A stretch of DNA of 64,000 bases from Blastocystis hominis (Eukaryota > Sar > Bigyra > Opalinata > Blastocystidae), in contig NW_013171815.1 in the NCBI RefSeq assembly GCF_000151665.1, positions 447,153-511,152 of the forward strand, read 5' to 3'. Made by a program: the position numbers and the translations under genes. Positions 35,801 to 46,644 of this stretch are shown piece by piece (the stretch's first letter is position 1; each line of letters opens with the position of its first letter). The notes under the pieces are model-generated. The model saw only the letters and a program-made list of their open reading frames with translations. It made no database searches and was not told the origin of the DNA.

Positions 35801-38800
35801 CTGTTTTCGGCGGATTCCCGCGAGCAGTTCGCATACAACGTGCGGCTGATGATCGGGTTTATGACGGTGGGGGTGGTGTGCATCGTGATGTCCGCGCTGG
35901 ACACGGAGCGGTTTGCCGCGGTTTATTCGCTGTTGGCTTTCTGCTGGCGGCGCCTGCAATGCGCGTTCGCGAAGTGGAGTTCGCTCAACGAGAAGGAAAC
36001 GCTCCAGCGAATTCGAATCGAACGCAGCGAGCTCATGGAGCATGTGGTTTCCTCGGTTTCCTCGGTTTCTACAGTTTCTCCAGTGGGGTTGAGTGAAACG
36101 CCCGCGTCGCCCGGGTCAATTCGCGACAGTTTGACAAGCGAAGTTGATTGGTCGGAAATGGAGCGGGAAATCGACGAGTCGCTCCCGCGGGGGAACGACA
36201 TGGAGGTGGCCACGAAGAAACTGGCGGCGCTGAAGAAGGCGGAGCGCCGAGCGAGCCGGCGCGATCGAATTCGCCGGTGTTTCACCGTGGTTATCACGCA
36301 GATCGCGCAGTTCGCTCTGGAGGCGTTTCGTTTTGTGGACAAATGGATGGGTCCGATTCTGCAGTGCATCGTGATCACGTGCTTCACTCTCGGCGGTAGG
36401 TTCCTCGTTTCTCCTTTTCGAATAGCGGGTCAAAACACGCTGGACGGACTTGTCAATCTTCTTCTCCTCGGCCTTCTGCTCTTTTCCCGCGGGACGGACT
36501 GCGTGATGAAACTCCTCGGAGCGTGGAACCTCTTCGCGTTCTTCTGGATCGCGGTTCCTTCGCGTAGCGACGATGGCGGGAGATCGAGGGTAGAGTGGAT
36601 TCTCAGCGCGAAAACCGCGGGACTGAGCGATGTATGGCGGGAGTTTCTGCTCGTGCGGGACGACGGACTGTGGCTCTACCGGAATATTGTTTCGTTTGTG
36701 TTACTGGGACTGAAACGGTCCCACGAAGCGGCCGCCAAAACGCGCAGCGAAGATGAAGCGCGCGCCGCCTCGACGGAGCAGAAAACCGCGGAACACACTT
36801 TATGGAGGGACGTGGATTCCAGAAATCGGGGCTATTTTGTAGCTGCGTCATTTTTCGCTCCTGCTGCTGGACGAATTATTCTTGGCGGTTTTATTCTTCG
36901 TCTCGCTGCTGCAGCCCTCCTTTTTCACGCTCTTCTACTTTTCCCTCTCCCTCCTCATGCTGTACATCCCCGCGGGGACTGCGATCTAGAATGCGGCCGT
37001 CGCTGCTGCACTCGACGTCGATGCGAATGAAAACCTGCCTCCACGTCGTTCTCTTCGTCAACGTTTCCCTGGTTTCCCTCTTCCAGTTCCCGCTCATTCC
37101 GGACGGTTCCCGCGGGGGACGGGGGTTCGTGCTGTTCCTGCGGTTATTCGGGATTTCGAAACTGACGACGAATTCGATCGAAGGAATGGCGAAGTGCTTC
37201 GGAAACGGAATCGACTCCTCGCTTTCCGAGCTCGTGGAGTGCCCGAAGTACTGGGAATTGCCCGGAATGGGCGTCTACGCCGTGCTCCTCGCCGCGTACT
37301 TCGGTTACGTACCCGTTGGCGGGCGTTTCAAGCGAAGGAAACGCTGCTGGCGAGTCCGGGATACAAGCGACTCCACGATCGCGTCGAGCAGGATTCCGCG
37401 GGGAGCCAGAGCCGCCACGACACGCTGATCAACGGATTGGTCGCGGGGAACCTGGAGCACTGCAAACGTAGAAACGGGGAAACCGAGTCACGTGGCAGAG
37501 ATGCGGAAGGTGGAGCAGCAGCTCTATTGGATGCTGCGAAAAACCGTCCGAAAAGTGGAAATCGTGGAATCCGCGGTCTACCACGAAGGTTTCCACGGTT
37601 CTGCGCGTGAACGATAGATTTGGCGGCAAAATACGTGGCGCCGACGTCGATAACCGCGGAAGTTTTATCGGGTCATTCCTGCCGAATTCGCTGCGAATTC
37701 GATCGAAACGCCCCCCTCAAGGAGCTCACCGGCGTGCTTCTCTCCTGCCGTTCCCGCGGCCATGTCAGTTTCCCCGGTTTCTCCGATGTAGTCTTCCCGC
37801 GGTTCTGCGGAGTCCTGCGAATACTATTACACGTGCGACGAATGTTCGGTGAGTCTGGAGCGAGAATCGCGGTTTTTCGAGCTGACGCTGAACGTGCTTC
37901 GCCCCGCCTCGCGGTTTTCCCTCTCTTTGTGGTGCATCTACAACGACCTCCGCATCACTTCCGCGGTTACCATCGACTCTATTGAAACTCCCGCAGAGAG
38001 TGAGTCTCCCGCGGGAATGGACATGAGAGTCGTGGGAGCCGAGATTCCCGCGGAAATGGGTATGAGAACCGTGGAAAGTGAAACTCCCGCGGAAATAGAT
38101 GCAAAAACCGCAGAGAGTGAGATTCCCGCGGAAATAGGTACGAGAGCCGCGGTTCCTGGAAGGGATCCGATAACCGCGGTTCCGCTGGCGTTTTGCTGCC
38201 TGCTTCGGGAGAGCGAGGATCTGAACCGTCTGGATCTCCGCGGGGATTTCGCGGCGGTGTGCGTGGATTCGGCGCGGCGCGAAGTCGTGGTCAAGACGGC
38301 GAAGAAAAATATGGCGGTTCCGTGCGCGCGAATCTGCGACGTGTTCTTCGTGGACCAGCGGGAACACAAAGGATTGGCGATTTGTGTACCTTGTCAAATT
38401 GCGCGTCAAACGAAGCATTTGACCGAAATGGGGCGAAGATCCCTCCTTCTCTTCGCGCCCTGCGATCCCTCCTTCTCCCGCGAAACACTATTCCAGACCC
38501 TCAACCCCCTCCTCCCCTTCCCCTACGTAGGCTCCCCGCGGGACTGCCAACTAGACGGGAAATCCCGCGGTTCGCCGCGCCGAGAAGGATTCGCGGTCGC
38601 TCCCGCGGAAAATCGGGGACTACGTGCGCGGCTTCGTGGACGCGCCGGACAGTTTCCAGAGCACGCTGTAGGGATTCCCGTGGGGATTGAGGCGCAGCGA
38701 CGCGCTGCGGCAATTCGAAACGGTGATTTCCCTGTTTCTCTTCGTTTTGTTCCTGACCCGCGGGGATCTGTTCTCGTATCTGTACGTGCTGCTTCTGCTG

Positions 38801-41800
38801 TGTCTGGGCCCGCTGTCGCCGCTGTCGCTCCCGCGGGTCTTCGCGGATTCCCTGATTTCCCTGATTGTGTTCTCCGTTTCCCTCCGGTTCCTCGTGCAAA
38901 CCCCGATCGTCTGCCAATCCACGTCCCCCGCCAGCGGCGCGTGGCGGCTTTTCTTCGCCGTACCGCCTTTTTAAAATATTCCCTCCCTTTCAGCCCAACT
39001 GCGACGCCGCGCGAAACCCCGATCACTTCCAGCCGCTTTTCATTTTCTCCTTTTTCAAGACCCTCCCCGCGTTTAACCCGCCCCGCGGTTCTTCCATGCT
39101 CTGGGACCTCGCGCTGATTCTCCTTCTCTTCATTTACCGCGTTTTCCTCGGCGTATCCCCGCGGGAATCGTGTGAAATAGATGTGCAATCTGGACGGCGA
39201 GGACCTGCTGAAAACCGCGGAAGCGAAGCGAGAAACCGTGGAACTGGAGGAGAACCTCCGGTCGGTTTCCCTCTTTGAGAGTCCCGCGGGGAAGTTTCGA
39301 TTTTTTCCCGCCTTGAATGAGTAGTTCCAACCTTCAGAAATGGTGGAAACAGAGGTCCTTCGTGCAGAAGTTCCGCGGTTTTCTGCAGTCTCCGTACCGC
39401 ACGGGGCGAAGCTACCTGCAGTATGTGGGATTCCCGCGGTTCTGTGTAGGGAAATGGTGGCGATTCAGATCGTTTCGCTTTTGTTTTCGCTTTTTTTCAT
39501 CGCGCGCGCGTTGAACGTGTCCATATCCGTGCTTTTTCTTATTATTAATTCCCGCGGGGATCTTAACGGCAGTGTTCGGAATACGCGAACAGTCTGTCGA
39601 CGAATCAGCTGCAGTCGAGCACGGTGTTCTTCGTGATTCTCGCGGTTCTGAGCATCGTTTTGGAGAAATACTTAATGCTGCGCGTTCGACTTCCATTCGA
39701 ATTCGATTTTCTCTAGGCTAATCTTCCCGCCAAGTTCCTCACGCACTGCCTTTACGCGGTTTTCCTTCTCATATCCTTCTCACCCATTGAATGTCCGATT
39801 GGTTGCTTCATTCCGCGGTTTTTTCGTGTTTTGCGTGCCGTTTTGGAGCCACCGCAACTGGGAGTCCAACAAAACCGCGGAAATCTACGTCTGTCTGCAG
39901 CTGCTTTACCTCGCGTTTTCCGCGAAACAGATCCAGTTCGGGTTTGTGTTTCTGTGTTCCGCTCCCACCCAGCTATCCGGAGCAGGCCACGCACGTGCAG
40001 ACGAAAACCGCGGAAGACGTTTCCACGCTAGGATTCTACTGGTACAAAGTAGGAACAGTGTTCCGTCTGGAACACAGATCGCGTCGAGCGTTCCGTTCCT
40101 CTACGAGATCAACACGCTGCTGGAATGGACCACCGCGCGCTCGGTTTTGCCCATGAACGCCTGGTTTTCGCTCGAGGAAATCCACCGCGTTCTCTACCAC
40201 GCGCTCTACCAGGTTCCACGTTTCCACCTTCTTCGGCGTAGAAGAAAACCGCGGAGAAGGACGACGTCTACCACGGCGCGCTGCCGCGCCCCCCGCGGGA
40301 GAAGCTGCTCAACGGCGGCGTGTTTCTCGCGGGAATGATCGTAGGATCCCCGCGGGGATGCGACGTAGCTGCTGCTGTGCCTGCCGCTGCTTCTGTTCTC
40401 GTCGTCGTCGCCGATGCTCGTCGAGAATCCGGTGCGTTCCACCGGCCTCGTCGTCGATTTGGTCGTAGAACCGCGGTTATCCAAAAAAGCGTAGAACCGC
40501 GAACAGACCTTCCGGCTCGTCGAATTCGCCGACATTCTCTCCGTCCGCTTCGCCTCCCGCGGGGAATTCGCCGAGTGGTCCGCGATGTTCACCAGTGGGG
40601 ATTCCCGCGGGGACTGACGCGCAGCGGTGGTGGAGGGAAGGAACCAATCGGTGCTGAGCGACGCCTGGGCGAAATCGGCCCAAATTCTGGAATTCCCGGA
40701 GTGGATGCCGAGTGGGTGGGAAATCACGGAGCCCGCCAAAACGAAGCTGCGCGAGCAGTTGTCGCGGGACTGCGACGGTTTCAGCGTGGTGGTGTCGATG
40801 GAGTTGTCGCGGGAAAATCCGGCAGTGGGGGTTTTGGCGGGAATGGGAGGTAGGACACGAAGACAACCGCGGCAAAATGGGAGGCGAAGTTATCGCGGGA
40901 ACAGTGCGAATATCCGAATGGAGGGAAAAAATGGCGGGAGTTTCCTTCACGAAACGGCCTTTTTAGATGCGATCCCCGCGGATGTCGTCAGCCAATCGAA
41001 TTCGACGAATTCGACGAATGCAATGAGCCAATCAATGAGTCAATCAATGAGTCAAAATGGTCAAAATGGTCAAAATGGTCAAAATGGTCAAACGTGGAAA
41101 CGCACCCATTACATCGAAATTCCCCATTTGTCCGGTTTCTCCGTTTCCCTCATGTTCAGATTCCCGCGGTTATTCTATCTCTCCAATTCCCGCGAGATTC
41201 GGTTCGTCGACAAGGAAGAACCGCGGTTCGACTCGCTCTTCGTACATCGAATTCGATCGAATTCATCGTAGTTGTCCACGACCCGCGATTCTTCCGCGAT
41301 GATGTGGGGCGTTTCGTCACGGCGGAACACTTCGGAATTCGGCCATGTGCAGATCCGCGCGGTGAACGATCCCGTTTTGAACTGTAGGATTGGAGAGAGG
41401 GCTCGAGGGAAGCGTTCGTGGCCGCAGAATTCAGCATGATCGGGTTTTTAGACTCGACGAACGTCGGAATCGTGGGATTGTATATGGCGATCATGATTAC
41501 CGTGGGGGGTGTGGTTCGACAGTTCCTATTGCCGAAAGTGGGTGAGTTGATGTGGGAATTGGAGAAATATGTGAAGAATAGATACACAAATATACCTGAT
41601 CCGACCCTCCTGTTGAATCTGGTCCATAGTGAATATATGTCTCGGTACAGCAATTACAAGTGCGGAAATGGGGAAATGGATGAGGAATAGGGGACATTTC
41701 AAGGATGAAAAGAAGGTCTACGAGTTGCTGATTCGTGTGTTCCGATCGCCAGAGCTGATCGTGAAATTGACAGAAATGCATCCGGGATCGAGAAGTGTAC

Positions 41801-41835
41801 GAAAGATATTGAATCGTGAAGAAGAAGTAGAATGA
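32819..41835 (+). CDS. PIEZO: Piezo mechanosensitive cation channel
   Basis: Very large multi-pass channel opened by membrane stretch. Hydrophobic exons run almost without break from MISLYMSQESVNSRNFR through dozens of membrane segments, in the repeating four-helix style of Piezo blades. The identifying part is the C-terminus: the last pore helix VGIVGLYMAIMITVGGVVRQ, then LPKVGELMWELEKYV, and after a 30-nt intron DEKKVYELLIRVFRSPELI, which lines up with the human end (ELYxxLIxIYRSPE). The upstream extracellular cap region lies around 40.0-41.4 kb. About 9 kb with many introns gives an estimated 2500-2700 residues, the normal Piezo size. TGA at 41833-41835 shares its T with the position 4 nt before TGTTTGTT (41838-41845). 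The gene is saturated with CCGCGG palindromes. A low-complexity Asn/Gln/Ser/Met tract lies at 41010-41095. Most exon joins were not checked individually. Confidence 0.83.
41010..41095 (+). repeat. Coding minisatellite in Piezo
   Basis: Short tandem units (ATGAGTCAATCA and GGTCAAAAT) encoding SMSQSMSQNGQNGQNG. In frame, probably a flexible loop of the extracellular cap region; likely length-variable. Confidence 0.8.
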
Positions 41836-41899
41836 TATGTTTGTTGCAAAAATACCGTTTTTTTCGATTTCGACTCTAAATAATACAACGATCTGAAAA

Positions 41900-44800
41900 A
41901 TGAGCACGGCAGCAAATGCAACGTGGGGACTTCATAACGGCTAATAGGTTAGCATCTCCATTAACGATAACGAGATCTATGCAGTTTGCAAAGCTTGCAA
42001 AGCAGTAGTTCCGCAAAAGGACATGAAATTACACGAGGGGCAGTGCTTGGCGCTAAAGCAGCGACGCTCCAAAGTAAGTCTTGTCATGGGGTCTGTAATT
42101 CGAAGGTTATCGGTTTGCTTTTTGATATCTATTCGGGCAGTGAAATTAAACGATTAAAGTGTGCGCGTATCTCTGTGCTTATTTTTAGTTTGCCCACTAC
42201 AGTTCCTTCTAGGTCTATTCCCCCTCTTTCGACCTTAAAACCTCTGGCAATCCCTAAATCCCCTTCTCCTCCACCCTCAGCAATCCATTCCCCCAAATCG
42301 AACACTGTTCACACGTCACTGAACATCCACGTGCTTGCCCAGCGCAGCCGACTCCCTCCTACAGGGAACACGCAGAATACGCCGGGCATGCCGGGCATGT
42401 CGAGCTTGCAGAATACACCGACCGCGGGAAGCACCATAACCGCGGGGAGCGACTCTCCCGTGCTGTCCGAAGAGGAGAGGCAGCGGCAACTTCGCCGCGA
42501 GCAGCGGCAGCAGCGCCGCGAAGCGCGGGAACGCGAGCGCGCCGAACTGGATCGCGTCGAAATCCCCGCGGTTCTCCCTCCCTCCCTCCACACCGAGAAC
42601 ACTATTCCACCCGTACCCGGAACACCCCCCCGAACCGCGGGATTTTCGCAGAACACAATTCCCCACTCGCCCAGCAGCCCCTTCCGAACCCCTGTTTCCC
42701 CGAAGAACACTATTCCACCCGTACCCGGAACACCTCCCAGAACCGCGGTTTCCTCTCAGAACACAATTCCGCGGCCCCTCGGCAGCCCTCTCCGAACCGC
42801 GGTTCCCTCCCAGAACACTATTCCACCCGTGCCCAGCAGTCCGCCTAGAACCGCGGTTTCTTCGTCCGCGGTCCCGGTGACCATTCCCTCCCTGCTTCCC
42901 GCGGAACCGCCGTCGTCTGCGGATCCCCGCGGGGCGTCGTCGGACCGCGTGCGGCGGGAAATGCAGCTGCGGCGGCTGCGCGAAGAACGCGATCGGCTGG
43001 TGGCGGCGGAGGAACAGCGGAGGCGGAAGGAGGAGCAGGAGCAGCGAATTCGAATGGAAATGGAGCGGATCCGGAAGAAGGCGGAGGAGAAGCGGCGGGC
43101 CGAAGAGGAGAAACGGAGAATCCAGGCGGCGGAGGAGAAGCGGCGCGTCGAGGAAATCACCAAGCAGCGCCAAGAGGTCGAGGCGCGGCAGCTCAAAGAA
43201 AGACTCGAATTGAAGCGCGAAGCCGAGCGCCGCCGCTCCCCCTCGCCCCCGCCAATCGGGGAAACCGGGAAACCCGAGGAAGCACACGCGTCCCCGGAGC
43301 CCCAAAACGGAGAAACCGGACAAGTGCAGGGTTCCACGGTTTCCACGGTTACTCCAGTTTCCACGGTTACTCCGGTTTCCACGGTGTCGCTGGGCTCTCC
43401 CGCGCGAACGGGTCTGCTGTCTTCGTTCGCCGGGTTTTTCGCCGCCCGATCGCCCGCCAAGGATGAAACTCCCGCCAAAAATGAAACTCCCTCTAAAGAC
43501 GAAACTCCTTCCAAGGATGAAACTCCCGCGAAACCGGCGGCGGCTTCGCTGCGCGCGCGCGCCTCGAATTCCCGCGGTGTGTTTTCTCCGCAGTCCCCCG
43601 CGGGGAACCGTGCGGTCTCTCTGGGATCCCCGCGGGACTCGCTGCTCACGTCGCTGCCGCTGGTGAACGCGTCGTTCGATCCGTTCGCCGTGGATTCCGA
43701 CGTGGACAGCGAGGGCTTCCCCGCGGTTCTGCCCGCGTTCGAGAATTCGATGGAAGATTCGGTGGCGAATCCGTTTGGGCGGGAAAGCGTCGTGCTGCGA
43801 AGACTCGACGCCCACTCCGAGGCCAGCCAGGATTCCGCCGAGAAAACCGCGGGACCCGTCAAACTGAACCCCTTCGACGATGAAACGCCCGAGGTTTCCC
43901 CGCGGAACCCGACGGATGAGGAGGCGAAACGCCCGGCAATCGTGGTGAATTTGCACCCGACGAAGGAGGAATTGAAACCGAATCCAACCGTTGTGAAACT
44001 GAATCCATTCGACGATGAAACGCCCGCGTCCTCCCCGCGGAACCCGTTCGACGAGGACGTGGAACCGAATCCGCGGGGCGTGAAACTGAATCCTTTCGAT
44101 AATGAAACGCCTGCGTCTTCCCCGCGGAACCCGTTCGACGAAGACACGAAACCCGCGAAAAAGGAAGCGAAACTGAATCCGTTCGACGATGAAACTTCCG
44201 AGTCGTCCCCGCGGAACCCGTTCGACGAGGACGTGAAGCGAAACCCGCGGGTGGTGAAACTGAATCCTTTCGATAATGAAACTTCCGACTCGTTTGAAAC
44301 GGACGTGCCAGAAATCAGCCCGATTTCCCTCCGCGAATCTTTCTCCCAACTCGCGTCCGCCGCGGAGAAACGCACGCAGCCCGCACCAACGAATCCATTC
44401 GGAACACAAACAGGAACACAAACACAAACAGGAACACAAACACAAACACAGTCACAAACGCAGTCGAATTCGAAGGAATGCATCGAAACACAAAGGAACA
44501 CAAATCCAAGCGAGGCAGGAAACGAATCGAGCGGGGAAGAGGAGGAAGTGACGGACGATCCGGAGTACGCGAACGAGCGGCGCGACTTGCGCTCGATGTT
44601 CGAAGTGTACCAGTCGAACCGAAACGGTCGCACCGAATCTCTGCGATGAGATGTAGAGTGGAACGTGTTTATGATGCGGTTCCGAGCGGGCATTGCGTGC
44701 AAAAAGTGGTGCTCGAATGGAACGTCCCACCACACGGTGGTTCGCTATGTGGAGGAGGAGGACCGTCGATTTGTAGCCGATTGTTTGCTGGGTTTTGATT

Positions 44801-45040
44801 GGATGTAGATTGAATACGAGCATAAAAAGGTGCTGGTCAAACGAAAGCCCGCCAAAATCGGGTTTGAAGAGATTTCGCTGCTGCGGAATATTCCGGGAAC
44901 CAACTCGTTTGTTATAGAGTATGAAAAGTGGGAGGCGAAAGAGCGGAGTGAGATGTAGGCAATTGGTGCTGGAATGTTTCGACTTCGTGGGCAAGGTTAG
45001 TCTGTTTGCGGGTATTCAGAAGTTGATTGTTAATCCTTAA
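41900..45040 (+). CDS. Zinc-finger protein with coiled coil and ten NPF motifs
   Basis: Not a named family. MSTAANAT, a 30-nt intron, then a small Cys/His finger (CKACKAVVPQKDMKLHEGQC). Next is a Pro-rich block of five imperfect 18-residue repeats (NTIPPVPGTPPRTAV), then a charged coiled coil (RIRMEMERIRKKAEEKRRAE and more) and Ser/Thr-rich linkers. Repeats of the type KLNPFDDETP...SPRNPFDED bring the total to ten NPF triplets. The C-terminal globular part is reached through 30-, 36- and 31-nt introns: EWNVFMMRFRAGIACKKW, HKKVLVKRKPAKIGFEEISL, SFVIEYEKQLVLECFDFVGK. NPF triplets in acidic context are the ligand of EH domains in endocytosis, so an endocytic adaptor role is plausible but inferred. 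TAA is at 45038-45040. A run of TGTT units follows at 45055. Confidence 0.65.
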
Positions 45041-45054
45041 TTTTCTTTTCTGTA

Positions 45055-45084
45055 TTGTTTGTTTGTTTGTTTGTTTGTTTGTTT
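45055..45084 (+). terminator. Expanded TGTT array at a 3' end
   Basis: The polyadenylation-associated motif TGTTTGTT occurs here as an uninterrupted array of about seven TGTT units, 15 bases after the TAA of the NPF-repeat gene. Elsewhere in the window the motif is single or, at 12954, doubled. Confidence 0.7.
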
Positions 45085-45138
45085 GTTCGTATCCTTGTTT
45101 GCTTTTTTGAAGAGTTTTGGCGTCAGGTGAATATCATT

Positions 45139-46581
45139 ATGTCCTTTCGATTTTATCAAAGGATCGTCCCCTTGGTTTTAAATCACCAGAGATTTTTACC
45201 CCAATCGATTACGCCCGTTTTTCAAAGACATTTTTCTCACAGTGTTGATTTTTATATTGTCGCTAGCTTATCACTAGAATACGCGAATGGAGACTGAAAA
45301 TCCTTTAAAAGAACCTGAAAAAAAGGAAGAACTTTTAAAAGAGGCAAAGAGTGAAGAAATTAAAGAAACAAAGGAAGTGAAGGATGCAGAAACTGTAAAG
45401 AAGCCATACTATGTTGGAGCGCACGTTAGTTCTGCTGGAGGTGCGTTTAATGCTGTTGAGAATGCTAGCTTAATAGGAGCCTCTGCATTCGCTCTCTTTT
45501 TAAAGTAGGCTCTATCCAGCATTTCATAAGTGAAGATCTCAAAGACAATGGGCGATGCCGAGTTTGAAGCCAGGAGTCGCCGAGAAATTTAAGGAAGCCA
45601 TGACTAAGCACAGTAGAGATTGTTATTTCTATGTGAACATCAGACTTCACAGCCGATCAAGTACTTCCTCATGGGAGTTACTTATCGAATATTGGAACAA
45701 TCGACGAAACTCTTTACGAAAAGGCACGCACAGCGATGCTGGAAGAGTGCAAACGCGTCGAGGCGTTGGGTTTGAAATACCTCAACGTGCATCCCGGCTC
45801 CACGAGCGGGAAATGTTCGAAAGAAGAATCGATTGCCCAGATCGCGAAAGCGATCAATTTCATTCATTCTCAAACCTCCTATATGACGATCGTTCTCGAA
45901 AATACCGCGGGGGGCGGAGGCACTGTGGGGGTGGACTTCGCGGAACTTCGATCGATCATCGATAAAGTGGAGAACAAAAATCGAATCGGTGTTTGTATTG
46001 ACACATGTCACGCTTTTGCGAGCGGAATGGACCTCAAAAAGAAGAACGGAATCCAGTCCATCGTGGAAGAATTCGACAAAGTCGTCGGCTTGTCGTATTT
46101 GAAGGCGATGCATTTGAATGATTCCATGGGCGCGAAGGGAAGCAACGTAGATCGGCACGATCGAATCGGGTACGGATATCTCGGATTGGATCCGTTCCGA
46201 CAGATTATGAATTGCGATGCGCTGCGCGGAATTCCGCTGATTTTGGAAACGCCGCATCGCGACGACGCTGCGTATGGCGCGGATCATCCGTGGGCGAAGG
46301 AAATTGTGCTGCTGCGCGGGCTGGAAGGAAAGGAAGAAGTGGAGGAGATAAACAAGGGAGCGATTCAAAGCTTCTTTGGAAAGAAGGGAAGCAAAAAGGC
46401 TGCAAAAAAGAAGGGCGAAGAAAAAGAAACAAAAGAAAAGGATGGAGATCAAGACTATAAAGAAGAAGAAGAAGCGAAGAAAGAACCCGCCAAACCAAAA
46501 GAATCGAAACCCAGAAAAGCGTGCAAACCAAAGAAAGCAACGAAAGAAAAGAAGGAAACATCCACAAAGAAAGCATTATGA
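45139..46581 (+). CDS. APN1: Endonuclease IV (Nfo/APN1), AP endonuclease
   Basis: Metal-dependent AP endonuclease of base-excision repair. The TIM-barrel metal ligands are in place: [87 protein letters not shown]. The first exon encodes [20 protein letters not shown] and FQRHFSHS, rich in Arg/His/Phe and free of acidic residues, like a mitochondrial presequence; a 34-nt intron then joins [13 protein letters not shown]. The C-terminus adds about 90 Lys/Glu-rich residues ending [17 protein letters not shown], a nuclear-signal-like tail as in yeast Apn1. Other introns follow FLK (31 nt) and KHN (about 31 nt). TGA ends at 46581. It converges with FEN1, the flap nuclease of the same pathway, 64 bases away. 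Confidence 0.9.
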
Positions 46582-46619
46582 ACAATCCATTTATCCATTC
46601 GTTCCAACTGCTTTTCCTG

Positions 46620-46644
46620 ATTGTTGTTTCTTTCAACAAACAAT
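46620..46644. terminator. Shared 3'-end signal of endonuclease IV and FEN1
   Basis: Imperfect inverted repeat: ATTGTTG on the left, CAACAAACAAT on the right. The minus-strand TGTTTGTT (46635-46642) is placed 4 nt after T46647 of the FEN1 TGA; the plus strand has a weaker TTGTTGTTT. Confidence 0.6.

Noticed and set aside
39771-39790. ATATCCTT in Piezo as a U12 donor
   Set aside because: The surrounding frame is open and hydrophobic (FLLISFSPIECPIG), so this is coding sequence.
42316-44735. Very long open frames on the minus strand opposite the NPF-repeat gene
   Set aside because: GC-rich coding with few T-starting codons leaves antisense frames open. The translations are Arg/Ser/Gly-rich without domains, while the plus strand has clear motifs and correct introns.
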